Source: Celerinatantimonas diazotrophica (GTDB lineage Bacteria; Pseudomonadota; Gammaproteobacteria; Enterobacterales; Celerinatantimonadaceae). From it: a stretch of DNA of 64,000 bases. The notes below the pieces were generated by a model. That model was not told the origin of the DNA, did no database searches, and worked only from the letters and a program-made list of their open reading frames with translations. The stretch lies in contig NZ_SMGD01000011.1 in the NCBI RefSeq assembly GCF_004339545.1, forward strand, positions 434,001 through 498,000, read 5' to 3'. This document shows positions 8,015 through 16,760 of the stretch, piece by piece. Made by a program: the position numbers and the translations under genes. How positions within the stretch are numbered: position 1 is the first letter of the stretch; each line of letters opens with the position of its first letter.

Positions 8015-9505
8015 CTAAGAGGCTTTTTCACCGGTTTTAACATTCAAGAAAATAGGTTTGGCTTTGCCACCATCTTTAAAGTCAAACATGTTATTGAGAA
8101 CCCCGGCATGTGAATCCATCGAGTTTTTCAAACGACCTAAGTGCCAATTATCTTCAATGAAGCGAATGATTGAACTCTGCCCTGTCAATGTGTGATCAAC
8201 AAAGTTCTGTTTGGCATAAGGTGAGATCACTAACAATGGCAACCGTGGACCATAACCTGCACGTCCCGTTTGATTAGCAAAGTGGTTTTTAGGTGGCATA
8301 ACGTGATCGTAATAACCGTCCGAATCATCATAAGCGATGATAATCGCCATGTTTTTCCACTGCGGTAGTTTTTCCAAGCGGTTAATCGTGCGAACCAAAA
8401 AGTGCTGCTCATCGATTGGGTTTGAATAGCCAGCATGGCCATCTTCAATACCTTTGGGTTTCAAAAAGCTTACAGCAGGTAAATTCCCCATCCGCGCCGC
8501 TTTCCAGAACGTTTTTAAACTGTACTGATGGTTAGCTTGGTCAGTTTGCCCAACTTTAGCGATACTCGTTGGTGGCAAATGGTGAGGGTTGGCGGTGGAC
8601 TGATAATACTGGAAGGGTTCGTGATGCGGTATGTAATCGGATTTTTCTCCGCCAAAAACATTGGTACTTTTAGCGCCACAACGGGCCACACCATTATGGT
8701 AACTGGTCGGGTCGAACCCGCCTTCAAACCAACCCCAGCTGACTTTGTTGGCATTTAACAAATTCCCGACATTCTGCCCTTTGACATAAACTAAGCCATT
8801 CTGCACAGATGTAGCCAATTCAGCCCCTTTCGCTTTTTCCACATCTTTATATGAACAGTCATCAAAGCGGGGATCAATATCGGTGACCAGATTGCCCTGT
8901 TCCACACCTGGGGTTGTCAAAGGATAAGTGGGGCCTGTTTGCCCGGCAACCAAGTTCAATGCACCCGGAGTCGATGGGCCAAAGATAGTACCGTATGAGT
9001 TATCACTCATTGCAAAGTTCTGAGCATAATTCCACAGTGCCGTGACCGTATTCCCATCGTAATAGCCCATCACCTGACGCTGACATTGTCGAGAACTCTT
9101 GTTCCCTGTGGCACTGACGAATTGATTCACGAGTCCCCCATTATAAGCGTCTTGTTCCGCTTCATAACCATGGTCTTGATCACACGGCTCCTTATTTCGC
9201 ACCATCCGAAATGGATTATATTGATTTGGATTATGCGTCAATAACTCCGGAGTCAACCCATTCACCGCTGGCGTATCCGCCTTGGCATGAAAGGCCGGCT
9301 CACCTTTAGGATTCGTGGCGTGTGGGTAGGTTCCAAAGTAGTGATCAAAGGAAATATTTTCGTCAAAAATCACCACCACATGCTTAATCGGTGTGGCCGT
9401 TTTTTTGGGTTGAGTCCAAGCATTTGTGGTTGAACTCGGATCGGCACATCCCTGTAAAAGACCTGCAACAGCTAGCGCCAATAATGATAATTTGCAAAGC
9501 TTCAT
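8015..9505 (-). CDS. AcpA/phospholipase-C family lipoprotein, paralogue 3 (active site intact)
   Basis: This is an acid phosphatase/phospholipase-C family enzyme (PF04185), a predicted lipoprotein (lipobox LLQGC, Cys20). It is the first gene of the six-gene block and the only one of the three paralogues with a complete site: E49-N50 in FDENISFDHYFGTYP, S178 in FGPSTPGALN, and D393-D394 in AYDDSDGYYDH. These match the AcpA metal ligands and nucleophile in identity and approximate position. It probably hydrolyses phosphomonoesters or phosphodiesters at the cell surface or in the periplasm. GGACGAT lies before the ATG. An inverted repeat about 90 bases upstream may be an operator. The substrate is not evident. 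Confidence 0.88.
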   Translation of the reverse strand: MKLCKLSLLALAVAGLLQGCADPSSTTNAWTQPKKTATPIKHVVVIFDENISFDHYFGTYPHATNPKGEPAFHAKADTPAVNGLTPELLTHNPNQYNPFRMVRNKEPCDQDHGYEAEQDAYNGGLVNQFVSATGNKSSRQCQRQVMGYYDGNTVTALWNYAQNFAMSDNSYGTIFGPSTPGALNLVAGQTGPTYPLTTPGVEQGNLVTDIDPRFDDCSYKDVEKAKGAELATSVQNGLVYVKGQNVGNLLNANKVSWGWFEGGFDPTSYHNGVARCGAKSTNVFGGEKSDYIPHHEPFQYYQSTANPHHLPPTSIAKVGQTDQANHQYSLKTFWKAARMGNLPAVSFLKPKGIEDGHAGYSNPIDEQHFLVRTINRLEKLPQWKNMAIIIAYDDSDGYYDHVMPPKNHFANQTGRAGYGPRLPLLVISPYAKQNFVDHTLTGQSSIIRFIEDNWHLGRLKNSMDSHAGVLNNMFDFKDGGKAKPIFLNVKTGEKAS

Positions 9506-9595
9506 GAAAATCGTCCGTCTTTAAGAATAAATTAGTTTGAGGCTCAAACTAAACTAGTCTTCGAAGATGACAATAAAGTGAACGTCAAGATAGGC

Positions 9596-9618
9596 TTTAC
9601 ATTAGTTTACAATGTAAA
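9596..9618. promoter_or_regulatory. Inverted repeat upstream of the phosphoesterase block, candidate operator
   Basis: The arms TTTACATT and AATGTAAA are perfectly complementary, with a seven-base spacer. The repeat lies in the only sizeable gap before the six-gene block, about 90 bases from its first start codon, where a repressor or activator dimer could bind. No regulator gene is adjacent, and I do not recognise the site as Fur. Confidence 0.4.
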
Positions 9619-9649
9619 AATTGCAGAAAATATAACTGACCTGAGGCAT

Positions 9650-9680
9650 AAAAAATCCAGCACTGATGGCTGGATTTTTT
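9650..9680 (-). terminator. Rho-independent terminator after dnaJ
   Basis: The stem AAATCCAGC / GCTGGATTT has T-rich flanks on both sides. It follows the dnaJ stop on the minus strand and separates the chaperone operon from the phosphoesterase block. Confidence 0.8.
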
Positions 9681-9705
9681 AATGGGCGATGAACTCACGA
9701 CGCGA

Positions 9706-10857
9706 CTATTTAGTCAGATCATCAAAAAACTTCTTCACGCCGTCAAGGAAACCTTCAGAACGGGGTTTGTGTTGTTGTTTTTTGCCAGATTTTGTCGCTG
9801 TTCCATCAAGAGATGCCTCAAACTGATGCAACAAATCTCGCTGTTCGTCATTTAATTTCACTGGCGTTTCGATCACAACTTTACAAATCAGATCGCCAAT
9901 ACGGTTTGAGCGTACCGACTGCACGCCTTTACCGCGAATACGCAACATCCGTCCCGTCTGTGTTTCAGCGGGGATCTTAAGTTTAACGCGGCCATCAATC
10001 GTCGGCACTTCAAGTTCACCCCCTAATGCCGCTTGGGTGAAACTAATTGGCACTTCACAATAAAGATTGTTTTCATCACGGGTAAAAATAGGATGTTCTT
10101 TAACATTTACCTGAACATACAGGTCACCTGCTTGAGCACCGTGTTCCCCGGCTTCACCTTCACCCGATAACCGAATTCTATCGCCAGTATCTACGCCTGC
10201 TGGGATCTTAACAGAGAGTTTTTTGTTCCGCTCATAACGGCCTTCACCATGACATTTCGAACATGGGTCTTTGATAATTTTACCGCTACCATGACAGGTT
10301 GGACACACCTGTTGAACCGCAAAAAATCCTTGGCGCATCTGAACCTGACCATGCCCATGACAAGTTGGGCAAGTTTTGACGTCAGAGCCTGATTTTGCAC
10401 CACTGCCATTGCATTGTTCACAATGCACCATGGTTGGAATGTAGATCTCTTTGTTTATTCCACGAACAGCCTCTTCCAGCGTGAGTTCCATATTGTAACG
10501 AAGATCTGCCCCACGTTGTGGACCGCGACCACCGCCACGACGGCCTCCGCCAAAGATATCACCAAAGACATCACCGAAGATATCACCGAAATCAGCTCCG
10601 CCACCGAAACCACCCGCACCCGCGCGGTTTGGATCGACGCCATCATGACCGAACTGATCGTATGCCGCACGCTTTTGCGGATCACAGAGCACTTCGTAAG
10701 CTTCACTTACTTCTTTAAATTTATCTTCAAGTGCTTTATCACCCTTAGTGCGGTCAGGATGATACTTCATAGCCATACGTTTGTAGGCCTTTTTGATTTC
10801 TCGCTCGCTGGCATCTTTGCTGATACCTAGCACTTCATAGTAATCTCGTTTCGACAT
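9706..10857 (-). CDS. dnaJ: Chaperone protein DnaJ
   Basis: This is the Hsp40 co-chaperone that delivers substrates to DnaK and stimulates its ATPase. Domain order is classic: a J-domain with HPD ([10 protein letters not shown]), a Gly/Phe-rich stretch ([14 protein letters not shown] and repeats), a zinc domain with four CxxCxGxG motifs ([32 protein letters not shown]), and the C-terminal substrate domain. The 383 residues are normal for a type I DnaJ. It lies 85 bases downstream of dnaK and shares its heat-shock promoter. Confidence 0.97.
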   Translation of the reverse strand: MSKRDYYEVLGISKDASEREIKKAYKRMAMKYHPDRTKGDKALEDKFKEVSEAYEVLCDPQKRAAYDQFGHDGVDPNRAGAGGFGGGADFGDIFGDVFGDIFGGGRRGGGRGPQRGADLRYNMELTLEEAVRGINKEIYIPTMVHCEQCNGSGAKSGSDVKTCPTCHGHGQVQMRQGFFAVQQVCPTCHGSGKIIKDPCSKCHGEGRYERNKKLSVKIPAGVDTGDRIRLSGEGEAGEHGAQAGDLYVQVNVKEHPIFTRDENNLYCEVPISFTQAALGGELEVPTIDGRVKLKIPAETQTGRMLRIRGKGVQSVRSNRIGDLICKVVIETPVKLNDEQRDLLHQFEASLDGTATKSGKKQQHKPRSEGFLDGVKKFFDDLTK

Positions 10858-10942
10858 AATGACTTTAACTGTTGTGAAAAAGCAAACGGGCGCTGTAAAA
10901 CTACAACGCCCGCATTCTATAGGAGAGGGAAGTCAGGCGATA

Positions 10943-12868
10943 TTATTTTTTATCGTCGTTCACTTCTTCAAACTCCGCATCAACAACATCGTCGCCACTA
11001 TTCGCGGATTGCTGTTGCTGACCTTGCTCGCTACCACCTTGAGCAGCCTGCGCTTTCTGCTGGGCAATTTCCATCAGTTTGGATGAAACTTCAACGACGG
11101 CCTGTACTTTGGCGTCAATTTCAGCTTTATCTTCACCACGAGAAGCACTTTCAAGCTCACTAACCGCTTTCTCGATTTTCTCTTTTTCATCGCTTGGCAG
11201 AGCATCGCCTGCTTCTTCGACCTGTTTACGAGTACTATGGACCAATGCATCAGCTTGGTTACGAGCACTGACCAGCTCTTCGAATTTCTTATCGTCATCC
11301 GCGTGAGCTTCAGCATCAGAAACCATTTTGCTGACTTCATCATCAGACAAACCTGACGATGCATGAATAGTAATCTGCTGCTCTTTACCCGTGTCTTTAT
11401 CTTTAGCAGACACATGCAAGATACCGTCAGCATCCACATCGAAGGTCACTTCGATTTGTGGCACCCCACGTGGCGCTGGACGAATACCTTCAAGGTTGAA
11501 CTGTCCCAATGATTTGTTATCACCGGCACGTTTACGTTCACCCTGGAGGACATGAACAGTAACAGCACTCTGGTTATCATCAGCCGTTGAGAACACCTGC
11601 GATTGTTTCGTTGGGATCGTGGTGTTTTTCTCAATCACTTTGGTCATTACGCCGCCCATGGTTTCAATCCCAAGAGACAGTGGTGTAACATCCAACAGCA
11701 GTACGTCAGTTTTATCACCTGAAAGTACGCCACCTTGAATTGCAGCGCCCATGGCAACCGCTTCATCAGGGTTCACATCTTTACGAGGTGCTTTACCGAA
11801 GAACTCACTAACAACTTTCTGTACCAGTGGCATACGAGTTTGCCCACCAACCAGAATCACTTCGTCTACTTCAGAAACTGACAAGTCAGCATCTTGAAGA
11901 GCCACACGCATCGGTTCGAGTGATTTCTGAACCAGATCTTCAACCAAAGATTCCAGTTTGGCACGAGTCACTTTAATATTTAAGTGTTTCGGACCAGATG
12001 CATCAGCAGTGATGTATGGCAAATTCACATCGGTTTGCTGGGCTGAAGACAGTTCAATTTTTGCTTTTTCAGCCGCTTCTTTTAAGCGCTGCATCGCGAG
12101 TGGGTCATTGCGAATATCAATCCCCTGCTCTTTATTAAATTCGTCAACCAGATAGTTAATCATCCGGTTATCAAAGTCTTCACCACCTAAGTGAGTGTCA
12201 CCATTGGTTGCCAACACTTCGAACGTTTTTTCGCCGTCAACTTCATCGATTTCAATAATCGAGATATCGAATGTCCCACCACCTAAATCATAAACTGCAA
12301 CAGTGGTATCACCTTTGACACTATCAACACCGTAAGCAAACGCAGCAGCGGTTGGTTCGTTGATAATACGTTTCACATCCAAACCTGCGATTTTACCCGC
12401 ATCTTTGGTTGCCTGACGCTGTGAATCGTTAAAGTAAGCAGGGACCGTAATAACGGCTTCTGTCACTTTTTCACCGAGATAATCTTCGGCAGTTTTTTTC
12501 ATTTTTTTCAGCACTTCAGCTGAAATCTGTGGCGGTGCTTTTTTATCGCCCTTAGCAGAAACCCAAGCATCACCATTATCAGCTTTAACGATATCGAAAG
12601 GCATAATTTTGATATCGCGCTGAACTTCGTCATCTTCAAAACGACGGCCGATTAAACGTTTAATCGCAAACAAGGTATTTTGCGGGTTAGTAACAGCCTG
12701 GCGTTTTGCAGGTTGACCAACCAATGTTTCACCATCGTCTGTGAATGCGATAATCGAAGGCGTAGTGCGATCCCCTTCAGCGTTTTCAATTACCTTTGGC
12801 CGATCGCCATCCAAGATAGCGACACATGAGTTTGTGGTTCCCAGGTCGATACCAATAATTTTACCCAT
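10943..12868 (-). CDS. dnaK: Chaperone protein DnaK (Hsp70)
   Basis: This is the major cytoplasmic Hsp70. It begins [21 protein letters not shown] and carries the phosphate-binding segments [11 protein letters not shown] and [11 protein letters not shown], the [11 protein letters not shown] motif, the substrate-binding domain and the acid-rich tail ending [12 protein letters not shown]. The length of 641 matches E. coli DnaK within a few residues. It is the first gene of a dnaK-dnaJ operon with a near-perfect sigma-32 promoter about 45 bases upstream. grpE is not in this operon but about 5 kb away, under its own sigma-32 promoter. Confidence 0.98.
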   Translation of the reverse strand: MGKIIGIDLGTTNSCVAILDGDRPKVIENAEGDRTTPSIIAFTDDGETLVGQPAKRQAVTNPQNTLFAIKRLIGRRFEDDEVQRDIKIMPFDIVKADNGDAWVSAKGDKKAPPQISAEVLKKMKKTAEDYLGEKVTEAVITVPAYFNDSQRQATKDAGKIAGLDVKRIINEPTAAAFAYGVDSVKGDTTVAVYDLGGGTFDISIIEIDEVDGEKTFEVLATNGDTHLGGEDFDNRMINYLVDEFNKEQGIDIRNDPLAMQRLKEAAEKAKIELSSAQQTDVNLPYITADASGPKHLNIKVTRAKLESLVEDLVQKSLEPMRVALQDADLSVSEVDEVILVGGQTRMPLVQKVVSEFFGKAPRKDVNPDEAVAMGAAIQGGVLSGDKTDVLLLDVTPLSLGIETMGGVMTKVIEKNTTIPTKQSQVFSTADDNQSAVTVHVLQGERKRAGDNKSLGQFNLEGIRPAPRGVPQIEVTFDVDADGILHVSAKDKDTGKEQQITIHASSGLSDDEVSKMVSDAEAHADDDKKFEELVSARNQADALVHSTRKQVEEAGDALPSDEKEKIEKAVSELESASRGEDKAEIDAKVQAVVEVSSKLMEIAQQKAQAAQGGSEQGQQQQSANSGDDVVDAEFEEVNDDKK

Positions 12869-12910
12869 ATTGATGTCTCCAAATTCGGTACTAATTGACT
12901 TTGCAAAATA

Positions 12911-12938
12911 AGATGGGGCCCGGATTTATCTTTTCAAG
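12911..12938 (-). promoter_or_regulatory. Sigma-32 heat-shock promoter of dnaKJ
   Basis: On the minus strand CTTGAAA is followed after 13 bases by CCCCATCT. This matches the sigma-32 (RpoH) consensus almost base for base and ends about 40 bases before the dnaK start codon. Confidence 0.9.
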
Positions 12939-13418
12939 GGAAAATCTAAAAAAATTTCATTTTATGCTGCTCCCCTAACGCGACCAAATAGACTTAACCG
13001 ACATCGGGATGGTAAAAGGCAATGCTTAAGCGGGTATAGAGATCTCTTTATTTTATTATAACTATTTGATTAAAAATGAATTTAATAGCTGCATTAAGCA
13101 ACTATATAAGCTAAACAGACTGACCCGAAAGATTTTGCTCTTAGCAGGAGAATTTTTTACCAAGTCGACGTTTAAGCACTCTGAATCATCACAAACTTAA
13201 GTAAAAAGATGAAAAGAGATAAGAATGCAACAGACATTGCGTTATAAATAATTATAGAAATGCGATTCATTCTCTCGCAAGAGGAATCAACCGTTGCTCA
13301 TTGAACAAAACTCAATTGGCCCTCTCGATGAGAGTTTTAATTTTTAATATAGTTTAGCGCGCTAGATCATACGCTAAATTCCTTTTCCAATTTTGACATA
13401 CAGAATTTGGAGTGTGTT
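12939..13418. other. Intergenic region between dnaK and the orphan gene
   Basis: This is about 480 AT-rich bases between divergent genes. I see no convincing reading frame or known RNA. A small hairpin (GATTC-ATT-CTCT / AGAG-GAATC, about 13264-13288) and a loose inverted pair AAAACTC / GAGTTTT near 13307-13336 are present. The ribosome site GGAG for the plus-strand gene lies at 13409-13412. Confidence 0.4.
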
Positions 13419-14552
13419 ATGCCAGCAAACCATCTAGATCCCTCACTGAACTTTGACTTTGGGACATCAGGATGTCCAGCCAGCGACGCCATTAAAGCTC
13501 GTTCATTAGCGATTAATGATTATTTGGCACAGATGAAAGTCATCGAAAATGATAATAAGGCGACCGAGAACACCGCCATCATGATCACTAAATTTCGCAA
13601 AATATATTACGATTCACATGGCTGGAATCACGAGTTAATCCGAGGTACAGAAGATATTCCGCCGTTTGCAACCAGCAAGGCGACTCAAGCTCTAAAGCGA
13701 AGCCACGAAGTCCTCACTAATAACAAGCAAGATGCGTATGATTTTGCCCATCTCTTTGCCATTATGGATGCCAGTAATCACAACGGACCACTAACACCGC
13801 TGCCCGAAAAAGTATTAGAAAGCACCACCCTTTTGGCAAAATTTTTAAAGCAAATTGCGCCAACGGTGGATGATCGATTGATGGCAGCAGGTTGGCTCGG
13901 TGATCTCTCTGAGATTGTTGGCAACTTCTATATTAATGATTACAAAAAAGAAAACAAAACCAAACAACAAATCATTGACCAATTTGGCGCAGGTTATAAA
14001 ACTATCGCTAACGTTGATGGCCAAACTATCGTTAACCATTACCAACTATCAGACAAGCAAAGTGAGCCCGTCTCGCAAATCCTAAGTGACTATTTCTCTA
14101 ACGTAAAACCCAGCTTAAATCCGTATAAGATTTTTGCCAGCACCATAGGTTTGAAGTTTGGCGGTACAGAATTTACCAATGCAGCGTCATGGCTCACGAA
14201 GCAAGAGAAAAACTTGCGGACCTGCACAGCATTTTATCTTTTTGAGTCACTCGGATTTCAGTTTGATTTTGACCAAAAATTACTCGACACATTAATGCAC
14301 GATGTCGAAGATGCGCTCAATAATCTCGATATCCGACCTCAGGAAGAAACCGCCTTAAAAGAGATCCGAGCACGACTGCACGTATCAGACGAAAGTAAAG
14401 TATTCGATAAAGATTTAATGATCATAACGATTTGCACGTTAATTTGGCTCGGTTTTTATAACCACCTTCTTGCAATCACCCCGCTGCTAAGCGCTTATTT
14501 GAGTGGACTACAAACAGCAATCAGCTATGCCGATGCAAAATTGAAGGCATAG
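13419..14552 (+). CDS. Orphan protein of unknown function (377 aa)
   Basis: I do not recognise this protein. The ATG at 13419 is preferred over the TTG at 13407 because GGAG lies seven bases before it. The product is soluble over most of its length and largely helical by eye. A central segment (DDRLMAAGWLGDLSEIVGNFY) and a C-terminal hydrophobic stretch (LMIITICTLIWLGFYNHLLAITPLLSAYLSG) could be one or two membrane or buried helices. There is no signal peptide, no zinc motif and no nucleotide-binding loop. It stands alone, divergent from dnaK and convergent with the next gene, and a long hairpin follows its stop. Confidence 0.65.
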   Translation: MPANHLDPSLNFDFGTSGCPASDAIKARSLAINDYLAQMKVIENDNKATENTAIMITKFRKIYYDSHGWNHELIRGTEDIPPFATSKATQALKRSHEVLTNNKQDAYDFAHLFAIMDASNHNGPLTPLPEKVLESTTLLAKFLKQIAPTVDDRLMAAGWLGDLSEIVGNFYINDYKKENKTKQQIIDQFGAGYKTIANVDGQTIVNHYQLSDKQSEPVSQILSDYFSNVKPSLNPYKIFASTIGLKFGGTEFTNAASWLTKQEKNLRTCTAFYLFESLGFQFDFDQKLLDTLMHDVEDALNNLDIRPQEETALKEIRARLHVSDESKVFDKDLMIITICTLIWLGFYNHLLAITPLLSAYLSGLQTAISYADAKLKA

Positions 14553-14602
14553 ATCAGACCATCACCGCTGTTCGGCCAACCTGACTTCATTCACTCAGCC
14601 AT

Positions 14603-14630
14603 TAAGGTGTGTTGTAAACAACACACCTTA
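14603..14630. terminator. Long hairpin between convergent genes, probable bidirectional terminator
   Basis: The 13-base arms TAAGGTGTGTTGT and ACAACACACCTTA are perfectly complementary with a two-base spacer. It lies between two converging stop codons. Neither flank has a strong T-run, so termination efficiency is uncertain. Confidence 0.6.
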
Positions 14631-14642
14631 ATTCTAGTCAGA

Positions 14643-15011
14643 TTATTTCGCTGCTTTTAATTGCGCTAATAATTGAGTATTGATTTTACCCGTTACTTTA
14701 TGATGGTGATCTTTCTGGAATTGACGAACAGCAGCCCGAGTTCGTTTACCGTTGAAGCCGTCAATTTTACCCACTTTATAACCTAAGCGATGTAATTGAC
14801 TCTGGATCTCTGAAACTAGCTTATGTGATTCGGCATGCATTTTATGTTTATGCATCGTTGGTTTAGTAACCGCTTTATGCGCCATTGCTTTTTTTGCAAC
14901 AGAGGTAGAAGGGGTTGCCGGTGTTTGACTTTGAGTCGCTGGAGCATTATCCGCTAATGCCAAAGGGCTGACCATCAATCCGAGTAACGCAGCAATCAAT
15001 GTTTTTTTCAT
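14643..15011 (-). CDS. Periplasmic peptidoglycan-binding domain protein
   Basis: This is a small exported protein of 122 residues. It has a clear signal peptide (MKKTLIAALLGLMVSPLALA), a Thr/Pro/Ala- and His/Lys-rich linker, and a single C-terminal PG_binding_1 domain (SEIQSQLHRLGYKVGKIDGF, then TRAAVRQFQKDH and NTQLLAQL). No catalytic domain is attached, so it probably just anchors to or senses the cell wall. It is a single gene; its long upstream region contains a foldable element at 15039-15153. Confidence 0.8.
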   Translation of the reverse strand: MKKTLIAALLGLMVSPLALADNAPATQSQTPATPSTSVAKKAMAHKAVTKPTMHKHKMHAESHKLVSEIQSQLHRLGYKVGKIDGFNGKRTRAAVRQFQKDHHHKVTGKINTQLLAQLKAAK

Positions 15012-15463
15012 TTAGTAATTTTCCTTAATAAAAAGCTACCATGAACTAGCCCTATAGGGTTCGAGTAAGCCGTTATGGTTTAGCATGAATGCGATGAATA
15101 GCTTCTCTCAGCCATTGCCAAAAGCTCCCCGATGGCCTCGAACCCTCAAGTTCCGTTCTATTTCAGCGCTACACGATTCACTGACTAAATCGCTCGCAAA
15201 TAATCTGAGTAATTAAGAAAAACTGCAACAAATAAAATGCAGTCATAAAAATTATGACTAACAACATCACTGATTAGCTTTTTTCTCTATATATAGGCTT
15301 GTATATATTGCTTAAAAACCAATTTATAGCTGTTAAAACTCCCGCACTTTTAGTCAAAAATATTGGCAAGCCCCTGAGACTTAACGCAATAAAATTAATC
15401 CAACCTTTACCTAAAATCAGATAGCTATATTTAACTGCAAGTTAATCCATTTTTTGTATTTTA
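15012..15463. other. Intergenic region with a long-range inverted repeat
   Basis: This is about 450 bases without a gene. The 10-base arms AGGGTTCGAG (15056-15065) and CTCGAACCCT (15137-15146) are perfectly complementary, and shorter flanking GAACT / AAGTTC pairs extend them. The roughly 110-base segment could fold as the leader of the minus-strand peptidoglycan-binding gene or as a separate small RNA. The AT-rich remainder shows nothing else I can name. Confidence 0.4.
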
Positions 15464-16207
15464 TTAGCGTAATTGATGATATTCCCCCATAGTGGTTTTT
15501 CCTCGTTCAGCGAGAAAGTCGAGCAGCTTTCCAGCATGAGTACTGACCAACCGCTCTAAGGGAAATTGCACCTGCTCAATAATATCAATACATTCAGCAA
15601 ACTGCCCCACCGTGTAGGCAATGTGCGAATCACTCCCTAAGGTAATCCATGTTCCAGAATCCCGAGCAGCTTCTGCAATGGCTAAACAGTTTTTATGACT
15701 CCCTCGACGAGATCCCAAAAACGACGAATTGTTCAGCTCAATGAGCACCCGATAATGAGCAGCAGCTTCAACAACGGCATTAATATCGATGGGATAATTG
15801 GGATTTCCGGGATGGCCTATCACATCCACCAGCCCGTTTTTCATTGCATTAATCAATGCCTGTGTATTTGTTTTTTCATCATTTGGTGCAAAAATAGGTT
15901 CGTGTAAACTACCAATAACCAGATCCAGCTGTTTAACGAGCTTCTCAGGGACGTCAATCTCACCATCAATATGACAGATGTTGGCTTCAACACCACGCAA
16001 CACCCCAACACCATCGATAATCCGCGGTACAACCTTTAAATTACCAAAATGCCAGAGATGCGGAGCTCCCGGCATCGATGGTGCATGATCGGTCATAGCC
16101 ATCAATTTAATACCAGCAGCTTTTGCTGCTGCGACATTTTCTGCCAAAGAACTATACGCGTGACCACTACTAATAGTGTGCGTATGAGTATCGGTTTCAA
16201 TTTGCAT
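15464..16207 (-). CDS. PHP-domain phosphatase/hydrolase, YcdX-like
   Basis: This is a metal-dependent hydrolase of the PHP family, close to E. coli YcdX. The ATG at 16207 is chosen because AGGAAT precedes it and the protein then opens with the metal motif DTHTHTISSGHAYS. Further metal residues are in MTDHAPSMPGAPH, GVEANI, IGSLHEP, VIGHPGNP and LGSDSH. Both arrangement and length (247 residues) agree with YcdX-type trinuclear zinc phosphatases. The substrate is unknown; a small phosphoester is likely. It is followed by OYE-type and DUF1289 genes on the same strand but has its own leader. Confidence 0.85.
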   Translation of the reverse strand: MQIETDTHTHTISSGHAYSSLAENVAAAKAAGIKLMAMTDHAPSMPGAPHLWHFGNLKVVPRIIDGVGVLRGVEANICHIDGEIDVPEKLVKQLDLVIGSLHEPIFAPNDEKTNTQALINAMKNGLVDVIGHPGNPNYPIDINAVVEAAAHYRVLIELNNSSFLGSRRGSHKNCLAIAEAARDSGTWITLGSDSHIAYTVGQFAECIDIIEQVQFPLERLVSTHAGKLLDFLAERGKTTMGEYHQLR

Positions 16208-16281
16208 AGATATATTCCTATCAATAAAAGAAATGATTCGTATCGAACCCATTTACAGATCAATTAAATCCCTTGAATGGA

Positions 16282-16548
16282 TTACGAAGATGACTCATCA
16301 AACGGAAGATCAAGTGACTGCTCATGCGGTTGTATTGATGATTGCGTCGCCTGAGCTTTAGCACGTAGATACCGCAATTTACGATTATGCGCTAAACGGA
16401 TGACATTTCGTTGTTGGGAAGGTGTTAATTTTTGCCAATAGAAGCGCTCATCGCGATTGCGAAAACAACCGCGACAGAGCCCCTTTTCATTAACCTGACA
16501 AATGCCAATACAAGGGCTTGGAATAGGGAAAATTTCGATCTGTTGCAT
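16282..16548 (-). CDS. DUF1289 family small cysteine protein
   Basis: This 88-residue protein has the DUF1289 signature: SPCIGICQVNEKGLCRGCFR, four cysteines spaced as in a small zinc or metal site, then the WQKLTPSQQRNVI segment. E. coli YdhL is a relative. The role is not known. The C-terminal 30 residues are low complexity. It lies 74 bases upstream of the PHP hydrolase on the same strand and may share a transcript. Confidence 0.8.
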   Translation of the reverse strand: MQQIEIFPIPSPCIGICQVNEKGLCRGCFRNRDERFYWQKLTPSQQRNVIRLAHNRKLRYLRAKAQATQSSIQPHEQSLDLPFDESSS

Positions 16549-16707
16549 AAGTCAACCTCTCTACGGCTAGTTCAGCTTACGACGAATCGTCTTATGAATC
16601 AGTCTAGCTGCAGAGCCACATTCATCCCCATCATCGGTTATAACAAATTGGCTAGCAGTCCATTTAACTTAGCGTATTTTATAATCGATTAACATTACTA
16701 ACGTCAT

Positions 16708-16740
16708 AAAAAAGCCGGAAGCACTTTGCGCTTCCGGCTC
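16708..16740 (-). terminator. Rho-independent terminator after the OYE gene
   Basis: On the minus strand, GCCGGAAGC and GCTTCCGGC form a nine-base perfect stem followed by TTTTTT. It lies 20 bases past the stop of the Old Yellow Enzyme gene. Confidence 0.9.
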
Positions 16741-16760
16741 ATACAATGGTGATCGTCAAT

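Noticed and set aside
10414-10830. Plus-strand frame of 138 codons opposite dnaJ
   Set aside because: It is the antisense shadow of the Gly-rich and J-domain coding region of dnaJ; Thr/Ile repeats such as [10 protein letters not shown] mirror codon bias, and there is no ribosome site.
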